Source: Trachelipus rathkii (lineage: Eukaryota > Arthropoda > Malacostraca > Isopoda > Trachelipodidae). From it: DNA of 12,500 bases. Below are positions 1-8,981 of the stretch, piece after piece. Made by a program: the position numbers and the translations under genes. Position 1 is the stretch's first letter, and each line of letters starts with the position of its first letter. The DNA is taken from assembly GCA_015478945.1 (NCBI GenBank), contig JABUQX010100415.1, positions 1-12,500 of the forward strand, in the 5' to 3' direction. A model generated the notes under the pieces. That model had not been told where the DNA came from, searched no databases, and saw nothing but the letters and a program-made list of their open reading frames with translations.

Positions 1-654
1 ATTGTAAAATTTTATATAATAAATACTTTGAATTGTTAAATTAATTATACTATCCCTGTTTAGGAATCTTAAATTGAATTATTGTATTAATGACTCGATT
101 TATTATTAAGTGATACTACCTCACTTAAGTTAGAAAGGTATATATATATTTATTTATTCATTAATATTATAATATATTATTAAATATTATTATATTTAAT
201 AATATTTATATATATTTATTTAATTTAATTTTAATATATTATTATTATTTATATTATATTATATAATATTAAATTATTATTTAATGTATTATAATTTATA
301 TAATTATATTATTATTTATATTAATTTATATTTTAAATTCTTAATAATAATTTTAATTTACTTAAATTGTATTTTACATTATTTATTTACACTTTTTCTT
401 AATAACCTATTAATATTATATTATATTATTGATTTAATTAGTTTTTGAAAGGTGTAATTTACGTATGATTTCTGTAATATAGTAATTAATTTTTAAATGT
501 ATTATTATATATTTTGGTAATAAATAAATATATATTATTCCTTTTGATAATTAATTGTATAATTAATTATAATTACTTATATAGATTATAATTTTTGTAG
601 ACGTTTCATCACAATAATTATTGTATTCAGTGTAGTTTATGATTTTGGGCTATG
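1..654. other. AT-rich intergenic DNA, no gene
   Basis: Almost pure A and T, with runs of short ATT/TAT/AAT words, especially at 140-350. No open frame of useful length, splice-like structure or RNA gene was recognised. The only local structure noted is the inverted repeat at 181-208, listed separately. Confidence 0.7.
181..208. repeat. AT-only inverted repeat (hairpin or cruciform)
   Basis: An 11-base arm (181-191, TAAATATTATT) is exactly complementary to 198-208, with a 6-base spacer (ATATTT). In DNA this AT-rich, such a palindrome can arise by chance or by replication slippage, so no function is claimed. Confidence 0.6.
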
Positions 655-735
655 TGTACATATAATGTAGGGCGTTAAGCCTAGGGGGGGTGAGTAGCTT
701 AGAAGGGGTGATGCTAGCCCCTACCCCGATAATTT
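655..735. other. GC-rich pocket with G-run and small hairpin
   Basis: A short GC-rich island inside AT-rich DNA. It holds a run of seven G (684-690) and a small stem-loop: AGGGG at 704-708 pairs with CCCCT at 718-722 across a 9-base loop. No tRNA fold or coding frame was seen. It could be a remnant of an inserted sequence. The reading is from composition only. Confidence 0.4.
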
Positions 736-777
736 TTCTGATAAATGAATTTGTATCAGCAAAATACAAATATACTA

Positions 778-830
778 AAAAATATATTAATATATAATAT
801 ATATATATAATATATTATATTATATAATAA
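778..830. repeat. TA-rich simple repeat
   Basis: Imperfect (TA)n sequence with ATT interruptions. It is a low-complexity microsatellite like those near 8000-8190, 8465-8592 and 9285-9340. Confidence 0.75.
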
Positions 831-865
831 TTAAAAAATCTATATTTTTATTATAGTTTTTGACT

Positions 866-1040
866 TAGATTATTCGTATTGTTCGTTGGTCAGTATGAAA
901 GGTTATGATAAATTGTTGTTTAATATTAATTACATTTCAATTGTAATAATTTAATTGTAAATAGTTGAGATATCTAGGAAAAAAGTATGTATATGAGTTA
1001 AGTTTTGTTATGTAAAAGTATAGTATTACTTATTACGGAG
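866..1040 (+). repeat. Diverged dispersed repeat, copy A
   Basis: This stretch shares ordered words with 4838-5045 in the same orientation. A 17-base identical word TTATGATAAATTGTTGT (903-919 here, 4881-4897 there) is followed by CTAGGAAAAAA (974-984 and 4971-4981), then related TATGAATATG/TATGTATATG and TTATGTAAA segments. The anchor spacing differs by about 20 bases, so indels have accumulated. A run of matches in the same order favours common descent over chance, although AT-rich DNA inflates similarity. The family is unknown. Confidence 0.5.
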
Positions 1041-1174
1041 GTTTAGTGTATGGTAACTTTAGGTTATATATATAGTTACAAGTGTTATTAGATGCGTAAT
1101 GACTGTGTTAAGTTCTGTCGTTTGTACACATTATTTATTCTAAATTATACATATGATGACTATATTGTATTATA

Positions 1175-1196
1175 TGCTTAATTAATTATTAGTAGT
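1175..1196 (+). repeat. Short repeated motif, copy A
   Basis: TGCTTAATTA followed by TTAATTATTAGTAGT (1182-1196). The same two words recur at 4472-4501, with TTAATTATTAGTAGT at 4487-4501. It may belong to the same diverged repeat family as 866-1040 and 4838-5045, but the order of the blocks is swapped between the two loci. Confidence 0.4.
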
Positions 1197-1775
1197 AACA
1201 TATATTATTATTAAGTATAGCATATATTATCATATGATGGGTTAATGATATATAAATTAAAATACTTATTTTATGTACTATGTTTATCCGAATTTGTGAT
1301 ATACTATAATATATCTCTATTAGACTTCTAGTGCTGAAAATCTTACTGATGGTTACAGAGAGATAATCAAACGGTGAAATAGTCATGAACAATCAAACTG
1401 GGGTGAGACACTCATAAATAAGTAAAAAAATTTAAGTGATGAAGGAAATAGAGGGAAAAACTTGTTACCAAAATTTATAGAAAACTAGTAAATACGTTTT
1501 TAATTAGTGGCCAAGCAAGGATTTATTGCATTTAAGGGGTACTCAAGTGTAACTCTGGAATAGTAATGAACATTTTTTCTAAAGTGTAAAAGTAATTTAA
1601 CGAAGAAATTTATTTGAAGCCAGCTAATCGGTTCGAGCTAAAAATAATGAGAGGTGACTACAATAGTAGTTTTGAAGAATCACACTTACTTCTATCTGAT
1701 ACCAATAAAATTCAATGATTAACGATCTACAGCAATTATACTTTGAAAAAATCATACATGTCATATTATAGTATA

Positions 1776-1796
1776 AGCTTATATATAATATAAGCT
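1776..1796. repeat. 9-bp perfect hairpin
   Basis: AGCTTATAT (1776-1784) and ATATAAGCT (1788-1796) are exact reverse complements around a 3-base loop. No associated gene was seen. It is a plausible cruciform site or a chance palindrome. Confidence 0.5.
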
Positions 1797-1920
1797 CAAT
1801 AAAATTAGGTAGATAGAAGTATTAATAAATAAAACAATTTTTTTTTCTCAAGCGTTAGCTGATGATAATACTAATGGAATATATATTATCTCACCAAACA
1901 GAACGAGTTTTCGCTGTATA

Positions 1921-1948
1921 GAGAGAAGAGAGTAAGGAGAGAGAGACA
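1921..1948 (+). repeat. GA-rich purine tract
   Basis: An almost pure purine stretch of GAGA words, with a single T, inside AT-rich DNA. It is low-complexity, with no coding or RNA signal attached. Confidence 0.6.
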
Positions 1949-3267
1949 ATTAATAGGGAAAGATCGTATAGTGGAGGTGGAAAAAAGTCTGTCAAAGAAA
2001 CAATCTTAGATCATTCATATTACTTTTTGGTAAGCTAAGACAGAAGGCACTATTTCTAACACGATTCACAGGCACGGAGCACATTCACTCACATAATCTT
2101 AAGGAACAAGCATCGAGCGAGCAAATGTAAGTCATCGATAACATAGACTTTCGGGCTTCACTTAATAATATTTGGTTTAAAAATATTACTGAGATAATAA
2201 TATTTAAGAGAGGCATAGATAAAGTAATGTAGACCTTACTTCCATGAGATGCGAAAATCGTGGAAGAGGCAATCTTGTTATATTTCGGAATGAGTTAATT
2301 AGTAACTTTAATACATACTAACATTGTTATCAGCTACACATTTTTTATATAAATTCTAATGTCTCTACAGTACATCATTACTTAAAGTAATTCAGCTAGC
2401 TCAGATTCGAATAATTAACGCTTTGTCAGGATAATACTATACTGTCATGTGAACAATCAATTGCAACTTCTTTATCGGAATCAGACGTCCGTATAGTGCA
2501 CATCCACCATAAGTTCTGAAGAGTAAGATGTCAGAATACAATAACAATAGAGCATTATCATTTAAGCTTTATAACACAAATATAAAAACAAGTAGCGATC
2601 AACACAAGACATACATTTCACGAGTAACCCATCTCAGATAGGGTGAATAGGCATATAAATAGCGGTATTATCCTTTTTATAAAGAGACTTACTTGTAAGC
2701 CAATACTTTATGCGTATCATATTGAGTGAGGAAAATAAATAAGATAATGGCTGTTGAAAATTATTCTCAGGATAATATACTTATTCGTTTGATAAATATT
2801 TCAATCAGTACATAAGTTTTAAATATTATAATAAAATTTAATTTATACGTTTTATAAGATAAATATCTTAGTAAACTAAACTTAGCACTATTAGTTCAAA
2901 AGACAGTACCAGAGTGTCACATTATTTGGACAATATCGTACTTAGTGACCGAATACATTAAGACTCTTAGTGAGATAGGCAACTAATTTTTTATTCACAA
3001 TGCAAGTATAAATATGTAATATAGCATAATATGCTCGAGACTCAGAGAATTAAAAAACTTATTATTTCTATCACAATATTTAAGCATTAAATAATGTTAT
3101 GCCGATGGTGCTTTAAGTGTTGTTAATAAATATTACAAGAACAACGAACTTTCGTATATGAAATTGAGTGCGCATTTTGTATATTATGTTGCCTTACATC
3201 AAGTTCCTGAGAATCATGAGTTAATCTCTGATTATTTAGACGAAAGGTTATGAAATGAATTTTTTGT

Positions 3268-3290
3268 TAAATAATTTTACGAAGTTGATG
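3268..3290 (+). repeat. Short direct repeat, copy 1
   Basis: AATAATTTTACGAAGTT followed by GATG. It matches 4109-4131 in the same orientation with one mismatch inside the core (GATG versus CATG). The match is about 22 bases and the flanking similarity is weak. Confidence 0.5.
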
Positions 3291-4108
3291 TAAAAAAATT
3301 TGTACGTTAGCAATATATTTCGTTGTCTGTTATGATCGAATAGCTGGGTTATGCTGCGCTATTCAGTTTTAATTGTTACATTTATATTTGATTAGTGGCG
3401 ATGTTAATACTGAGTATTCAGATATTCACAGAGATAAACTGAGTCTTCATGTCGAGCACATAATAGCCCATTGATCACTAATAAATGTCAACTTTTATCG
3501 AGTTAACAGCTTTAGTTTTATCTGATGTGGTCGGAGTAATTTCGTGGATGAGATGGTCATTGTCTAAATTAGTTAGCCAGATAATTATGTTTAATGTTAG
3601 CTAGTATTTAGTTAGAGACAACCTAGCATATGGTGCTCCGCTCTTTAATAGGATAAGTACGAGCCTTCTGTTGTCACACGGATATATACCCTCACAGGGA
3701 TATTCTTATCTAGATTATATCGGAGAGAGGTGGTAGTGCTTATGCTTCATGCTTCTACTTGGAAATGTAAAGACAATGCTTCTGTTATAGAGAATAAGGC
3801 AATACTCTCTTAAACCATAAGGATTACTAATAGGGCGAATCCGTGACATTTATTACATGTAGAATTGAAATCACAGACAGGATGTAGGATTAGTGTGGTT
3901 GTATTCCCTATATTATTAGTGGCTTATATTGTCTCCTGGTGGAGATCAAGAATTATGTATTAGTTAGTTATTTGCTAGTTCCACATTAATTCAGCGATAC
4001 ATAACTAGGAGAGAAACTCTATTTTTGCAAGACATTTTATAGGCATCCTGAAAACGCCGATATTGGGAATTTAGTGTAGGAGTGATAGTTTAAATAGAAT
4101 GGAAATTT

Positions 4109-4131
4109 AAAATAATTTTACGAAGTTCATG
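4109..4131 (+). repeat. Short direct repeat, copy 2
   Basis: Second copy of the word at 3268-3290, about 840 bases downstream. It lies immediately upstream of the tRNA-like sequence at 4152-4225, so it could mark repeat-family flanks. Confidence 0.5.
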
Positions 4132-4151
4132 AAGTTAAGATTCAGAGTTTG

Positions 4152-4225
4152 GTTCTGGCTACCGTGACTGAATCGGTAGAACGACATAATCGCATGGCAA
4201 GGGCGCTCATTCATTCCCACACAAG
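4152..4225 (+). ncRNA. Degenerate tRNA-like sequence (possible SINE head or tRNA pseudogene)
   Basis: The stretch GTGACTGAATCGGTAGAAC (about 4164-4182) resembles a tRNA D-arm and A box. CTCATTCATTCCCAC, starting at 4206, resembles a T-arm and B box (usual GGTTCGANTCC) with one base missing and the CG lost. The spacing between the boxes is about right for an RNA polymerase III internal promoter. No clean acceptor stem or full cloverleaf could be drawn, so an active tRNA is unlikely. A tRNA-derived SINE head or a decayed tRNA copy fits best. No second copy was seen in the window. Confidence 0.35.
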
Positions 4226-4259
4226 GATGCCCCATAGAAGGATAATTTGCGTTATATAA

Positions 4260-4837
4260 AAGAATTTAACCTTATAAAACGATGGTAAGTTTTTTATAGA
4301 GTTCTGTATGACATAAATATAATATGATTAAAAATGAGACTATACTATAAGGGAAATAGTCTAGAGATATTATATGCTTATGTAAATATAGATTATCGAT
4401 AATAGGTTCGCTTTGTACGTAATGTGTTAGTACTTTATACTGAGTTGTTGGAATATTAGCTAGAAAATATTTGCTTAATTAGTTTATTAATTATTAGTAG
4501 TTTATTCGCACGTATGATATGTTATTAGGGATTTGTCGTTGTAACATATTCAATATATTTCAATTAAAATTATATGACAATTTTTCGATAAATATGATCA
4601 GCTTTAATTATTAATATTTATGAGTACAAAATTACTTATTGATATATTATGATAATACCATATTAATATTATCCTGATGTATTTAGTATTAATATAATAT
4701 AAATTATCATATTAATTTTATTATGTGTATATTGATCATAATGCGTAATATAAATAAAATTATTAGTATTATTTATTTTTTATAATGATTTATTGTTGGA
4801 TTACAGAGAGTTATTTCTCAATCCTTATGTAAAAGAA
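4260..4837. other. AT-rich intergenic DNA, no gene
   Basis: Very AT-rich, with T and G favoured over A and C on this strand, much like 840-1250. It contains the repeated word at 4472-4501 and many ATTA/TAAT words. No coding or RNA signal was seen. Confidence 0.6.
4472..4501 (+). repeat. Short repeated motif, copy B
   Basis: TGCTTAATTAG, then TTAATTATTAGTAGT at 4487-4501. It is identical in its 15-base core to 1182-1196, with a small insertion between the two words. Confidence 0.4.
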
Positions 4838-5045
4838 AATATTCGTTTAGTCATGTATGATGATTATTAAGATACTGGGTTTATGATAAATTGTTGTATA
4901 AATTATTTACATAGAATTTGATTCAATGTAAAATTTAATACAGTATTATATAAATTAGTTAGAGCATATGCTAGGAAAAAATGATATGAATATGGTATTT
5001 TTAATTCATGACTTTGTATGTAAATGTTAGTTTCTATTTTATATA
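4838..5045 (+). repeat. Diverged dispersed repeat, copy B
   Basis: Partner of 866-1040 in the same orientation, about 4 kb apart. The anchors are TTATGATAAATTGTTGT (4881-4897) and CTAGGAAAAAA (4971-4981). Upstream similarity begins at TATTCGT. The copies are well diverged, so this is an old duplication or two copies of an AT-rich interspersed element. Confidence 0.5.
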
Positions 5046-5555
5046 CTGGTAGTAGTTTAAAAGATAGGGAAACTTGTCAAAATATTATTAATATCAGATA
5101 TATTTAGTAGTTAGTTAAGCGTTAGTTCCTTAATGAGTTTGTTACCGTTTGAGAGTTAACTTTATATTTTACTTAGTTCAGGTATGTTATGTTAGCTTTA
5201 TTAATGTGTTAACTTTGTTACGGTTATATTATAGAGTATTTTTTATATTATTTAAAGTACATATTAATTTATCGTTTAAATTTAGTAATAATTAAAAAGA
5301 TAATTATTTTATATGAGTGTTTGTTTATCGATAATAGAATACCTCGAAATAATGACATGAAATTCAATTAGATGCGATAGAACATAAAGTGATTCGGATA
5401 GGTGGAAAGGGTTTGGGGAAGGAGGTTTGCTAAGGTTGATTTTACTGATTATTACTGGATTTTTAACTGAGAGCTTATTATAAAATTTTACAGTAAATTA
5501 ATTAACAATTTTACTGATATTAATTTCATTATATTGTTTAATTTTTATTAGATAT
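5046..5555. other. AT-rich, T/G-biased DNA, no gene
   Basis: Strongly T-rich with few C on the + strand. The word TATCGATAATAG at 5326-5337 also occurs at 4394-4405. A small G-rich patch lies at 5400-5430. Nothing coding was recognised. Confidence 0.55.
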
Positions 5556-5783
5556 ATGTTTGGATTTTGGACTATTAATTTATGTTATTTAATATGTTTT
5601 TTATACAGTTTATTAACTTTTTTCAACTTTGAACAGTGTAACACTTGCTGGATATCACAGGGCCTCGCCGTCCGCATACGAATAAAGAATTTCATTTTAG
5701 CACCTAAAGGGGCTTCTATGGATAATGAGAATTCCGATGTTTTAAAGTACATATATACTGTAGATCATAGAAAGGTGAGATAA
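5556..5783 (+). other. Open stretch with candidate internal exon, product unknown
   Basis: The frame is open for 75 codons in a T-rich region where stops are otherwise common. The last part, from 5701 to 5774, has exon-like edges: TTTCATTTTAG ends at 5700, and AAAG followed by GTGAGA starts a possible splice donor at 5775. The enclosed peptide has ordinary composition (PKGASMDNENSDVLKYIYTV) and is not low-complexity like its surroundings. Other possible acceptors end at 5608, 5636 and 5660. A short GC-rich spot (5660-5680) lies just upstream. I do not recognise the product. No neighbouring exon of the same gene was found. It may be a chance open frame. Confidence 0.2.
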
Positions 5784-6963
5784 ATATATTAAGTTCTACT
5801 ATTGTTAATAGATATAGTCGCACTTATTGAAAATTATGTGGAACTACGATATACTGATTTTAGTAAAGAAAAAACTTACAGGGGTGCTTTATGTTCTTAC
5901 TAGGTATAAAGCTAGTGTGGAATCTATTGTTCATTATTTTTTTCATTTTGTTTTAACTTTTTTTATGTTTTTTATAGTGGTCGTATGTCTGTTTGTTAGG
6001 TTTGATATTTGTTCGCTCTATGTATAAGATGTAACAAAATTTATTTTTTCGTACTCATGTTCTTATTACTGAGTAGCTTTTGTACGTCTTCAAAATATGC
6101 TCGTGTCTACCTTCATATACGATTCCTGCTTGTGAAGCTTATGTTACTAAGAAGAGTATTATTCGTCTTATTTACCTAGTAATACGATACGGTTACAAAC
6201 GAATTGTTAACTCGTTTTGAGTGTTTAATGATTTACTCAAAGAATGGAACAATTTCTTCAAACGAAAATGCTATTTCTACATAATCATGTTGAAAGTAAT
6301 AAGATGTTTTGAAATGGGTATAAATGTAAAATAACAGTGATATGATAATGTTAGAGATATGTTTGAAAAAGTGTAGAATCGATCAAGGATATTAAACTAT
6401 TTTGTTATCGGGTCATTAGAAAGTCTTGGTCAGCACTTGCGGATTCTAATTGTTTCTATTTTATTGTTTTTATATAGTTAATTTGATACTTTTTTTTGTC
6501 ATTTATCGAAAGTAAAACACAACTCTATCGTTCTCATAATAAATTTCGTTTTTTTAGGCGTGGGATAGTTATTAGGTTATTTATGATCTGTTTGATATTA
6601 ATTATACTATTTACTCTTAGATTTCACTCATCGAACTATGAGCTATATGTACTATGCTTTATTAATCGTGAATAATTCAATCTGTTTTCGTTAGCAATTT
6701 AATATTTTTGAAACGTTTTTATTGATTTATATAAATGAATCTACGCAGAAATTTCTTAATATTTTCGTATCATAACCTTAATAACTATTAGAATTTTAAA
6801 TTAATATATCACTCTAAAACCATCAATTTCATATAACTATATTCCAGGGGACGAAACACAAAAAATAAGTTAAAATAAAAAAAATGTTGGCTAATGACGT
6901 TTAGAAAACGGAAAATTGTGGATGGTTGGATGCGGATGAGTAGAAAAAAATTATCTCACTATT
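5784..6963. other. T-rich intergenic DNA, no gene
   Basis: Long T-rich words dominate. The short open frame at 5827-6027 is hydrophobic only because of its TTT and ATT codons. No RNA gene or mobile-element signature was recognised. The downstream part of the LINE on the minus strand (after YINDL) would be expected near 6960 and below, but no YADD-type motif is visible there. Confidence 0.5.
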
Positions 6964-7759
6964 TCACTTTATCAGAAAAAATAAATCATTGATATATACA
7001 AAGTAAATAAAAAGAGCCAATAATAGAGCCTAGTAGAACATTAACGCAGTATTTGATTGTTTCGCGAGAATACTCCCCAATTTAACATACACCAGGGAGA
7101 TCTTTCTCTAGCATCAATTCTAACATACTGAGATCTTTCTCTTAGATATGTTCTAAACCATTGTAGTGTTTTTTCCCATTTTATACATTTTGCCTAGAAT
7201 ATCATACATGACATATATTATCGAAACCTTTGGTAAGGTCCAATGAAACGAGCACAGATAAATATTTATGTTCTATATTTTCATATATTTTTCAGTCAAA
7301 CATAAAAGAGCTTCAGTTGTTGATCTTCTTTTTTGAAAGTCATATTGAAAGTCATTAAAAAGATTATTCGTATTAAGATATTCAGTTATTCTATTTAACA
7401 CTAATTTTTCAAAATATTTTTTTTCTCGTTGTATGCGTGATCGAATTCGGTCTATAGATTTTAAGATCAGATTTGTCATCAATTTTATGAACAAGCATAA
7501 CACTTGAGAGTTTTAAAATTACTGGGAAAATTTCCGTGTGAAGGGAGATGTTTAAAAGGTCTTTTAGGGGAAGGCAATTATGTCGGCAATGTTCTTGCAA
7601 ATGTTGTTGGGTATGGTAAAAATATCAAATTCCTTACTTTTTTATGAATAGATTGTTAACTAAGCCCCACTTCAATTTTGAGCCTTCGTAAAAGTCATTA
7701 AATTTATTAGTTTGTCATTTCTTTTTTGCTTTCTTCAAGACAATTTTTAATTGTTTATC
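6964..7759 (-). pseudogene. Non-LTR retrotransposon (LINE, Jockey/CR1-like) reverse transcriptase fragment
   Basis: Reading on the minus strand from 7759 downwards, pieces of one RT appear in the expected order but in different frames. First comes the pre-RT linker (LKKAKKK, a stop, NKFNDFYEG; 7759-7634). Next is the finger region (LPLKDLLNISLHTEIFPVIL then LVHKIDDKSDLKIYRPNSIT; ORF 7600-7409). A frame change leads to FEKLVLNRITEYL and DFQKRRSTTEALL (ORF 7503-7273). Motif A follows as VSLDLTKGFDNICH (7258-7202), where families usually have LDLSKAFD. Then come WFRTYLRERSQYVRI and LNWGVFSR (7160-7041), and finally LFIYFVYINDLFFLIK (7014-6964). The expected PQGSILGP stretch is garbled, and the YADD catalytic box, thumb and 3' tail were not found. 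The upstream endonuclease is also absent. This is a both-ends-truncated, frameshifted dead copy. Membership in the Jockey/CR1 group is from motif memory, and related clades such as I or RTE-X cannot be excluded. Confidence 0.88.
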
Positions 7760-7824
7760 AAAATTATTCTATAAAAACAATAATATAAATGATGTAAATG
7801 CTATATTTAAAATATTGATTTTAA
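7760..7824. other. AT-rich spacer upstream of the LINE remnant
   Basis: AT-rich DNA between the first recognisable LINE codons and the poly-A tract. Earlier LINE sequence may lie here in unrecognisable form. Confidence 0.4.
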
Positions 7825-7881
7825 AGGTAAAAAATAAAAAAAAACGGCTCTTATTTAAAAAAAAAAAAAAAAAAAGAAAAA
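7825..7881 (+). repeat. A-rich tract with 19-base poly-A run
   Basis: AAAAAATAAAAAAAAA is followed by a run of nineteen A at 7857-7875 and more A to 7881. On the + strand this could be the poly-A tail of an unrecognised retroposed sequence. It cannot be the 3' tail of the LINE at 6964-7759, because that element runs on the minus strand and its 3' side lies at lower coordinates. A small perfect stem-loop follows at 7887-7904 (TTTCTG/CAGAAA). Confidence 0.65.
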
Positions 7882-7922
7882 CATAATTTCTGGTTTTTCA
7901 GAAAACATTGCTTCCTTTGTTT

Positions 7923-7949
7923 AAAAAAAAAAAAAACCATTTTTTTTTT
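7923..7949. repeat. Poly-A/poly-T fold-back
   Basis: Fourteen A (7923-7936), CCA, then ten T (7940-7949). The two runs can pair as a hairpin of about ten base pairs. Homopolymer runs are also prone to sequencing error, so their exact lengths are uncertain. Confidence 0.6.
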
Positions 7950-7959
7950 CCCAACCATG

Positions 7960-8190
7960 ATATTATAATATATCATTTTTTTTATTATATTTTTAATTAT
8001 ATTACTTAGTAATATTATTATAATTTATTATATATATATATAATTATATATATTATATAATAATATATATCATATATTAATATATATATAAATATATATA
8101 TATATAATATAATATAATATATATATTATATATTATTTATTAAATATATATATATCTATATATATAATATATATATTAGCTATATAATAT
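7960..8190. repeat. Long TA/ATT microsatellite
   Basis: Continuous imperfect (TA)n and (ATT)n sequence with several self-complementary stretches. It ends abruptly at the CAAAGGTGGGCA boundary at 8191. Confidence 0.85.
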
Positions 8191-8375
8191 CAAAGGTGGG
8201 CATTACGCGTTAAAGCGTTAATCCGTTAATTTATCTTTATTTTTTCGGTACTTTTAACGCTTTCGTTAATAGAAACATAACTTCGAAATGAAGTAACGAC
8301 TATTTAACGAGTTAATTATGAATTAACGTTAACCGCGTTAAAATTTTTCCATAATCCGTTAACCGTTACCTTATT
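8191..8375 (+). mobile_element. Candidate DNA-transposon terminus (hAT-like) with CGTTAA motif array
   Basis: The stretch starts CAAAGGTGGGCA at 8191, similar in style to hAT terminal inverted repeats (short, C/T-A-RRGG, then TGGGCA). It is followed by a dense array of the hexamer CGTTAA. Seven forward copies start at 8208, 8216, 8224, 8264, 8327, 8336 and 8357; three reverse copies (TTAACG) start at 8254, 8304 and 8323. The first three are exactly 8 bases apart. Subterminal repeats of a short word are where many hAT-type transposases bind, so this fits an element end. No matching inverted TIR (TGCCCACCTTTG) or 8-bp target duplication was found. It may be a solo end, a truncated MITE or another satellite-like repeat. 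Confidence 0.45.
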
Positions 8376-8464
8376 ACGAATTATAAAATATTTTCTTATC
8401 AGATTTTAAATTGTATTGGATTCGATTTCGATAACAAATTTTTTTTTTTTTAGGAAAGTTTTCA

Positions 8465-8592
8465 TATATTATTATATCTATATATATAGTATATTATATA
8501 TATATATGTATATATATATTATACTTATATTATATATATTTATATATAGATATATTATAGTATATATTATATATATATATATAATATATGAA
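8465..8592. repeat. TA-rich microsatellite
   Basis: Imperfect (TA)n with TATAG, TATC and ATTAT interruptions. The open frame across it is an artefact of ATA/TAT codons. Confidence 0.85.
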
Positions 8593-8981
8593 GCGGGAGA
8601 GGGGCTGATAAGAAGAAATATAAATCAATATTTGGGTGTGTAAATAGAGATCGGTCGTTAATGATTTATTAAACTATGCAAATGATAATTGAATGTGTGA
8701 CAATCATATAATGAATGGTGATATATGCTAATGGGTAATATTCGGCATATAAATTACTTTAAACTGCGTTAACTTACAGCGCAAATTAATCGATGACCTG
8801 TCCTAATATAATTAACTTTATATCAAGATTTAGACCACAATCGTTTCAGCACGACGTCCGCTAAGGGAGATCGCACACAATTTTCAATACTATAGTATGA
8901 TTTGCATTTAATGTTTTATTGTTTTAATGACGATTATTTTTAAAATGGGTTATTATCGTTAATATTGTTCTTTTAGTTGTA
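8593..8981. other. Intergenic DNA, no recognised feature
   Basis: Mixed-composition DNA, still AT-rich. It has single CGTTAA words near 8656, 8767 and 8957 but no cluster like 8208-8362. It might be the interior of the element starting at 8191, but no transposase-like frame is seen. Confidence 0.45.

Larger units (their letters stand above)
1400..4150. other. Moderately AT-rich segment without recognisable genes
   Basis: Compared with the flanks (1-1400 and 4260-5550) this stretch has more G and C and is closer to random in texture. Stops are dense in all frames and no open frame of note is present. No protein motif, rRNA-like block or target-site duplication was recognised. It contains a hairpin (1776-1796), a purine-rich GA tract (1921-1948) and one short repeat shared with 4109-4131. 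It could be an old, fully decayed insertion or ordinary intergenic DNA. Confidence 0.5.

Noticed and set aside
1189..1392. 67-codon open frame on -
   Set aside because: Rich in I, S and Y from AT-rich DNA; no motif or context.
5827..6027. 66-codon hydrophobic open frame on +, membrane-protein-like
   Set aside because: Hydrophobicity comes from T-rich codons (TTT, GTT, ATT). There is no start context, homology or composition change to support a gene.
5745..6030. Possible nuclear copy of mitochondrial cox1 (VDHRKV resembles its N-terminus)
   Set aside because: The following sequence does not continue into cox1 motifs in any frame, including with TGA read as tryptophan. The similarity is a few residues only.
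8416..8643. 75-codon open frame on +
   Set aside because: It is mostly a translated TA microsatellite (repeated Y and I), not a protein.
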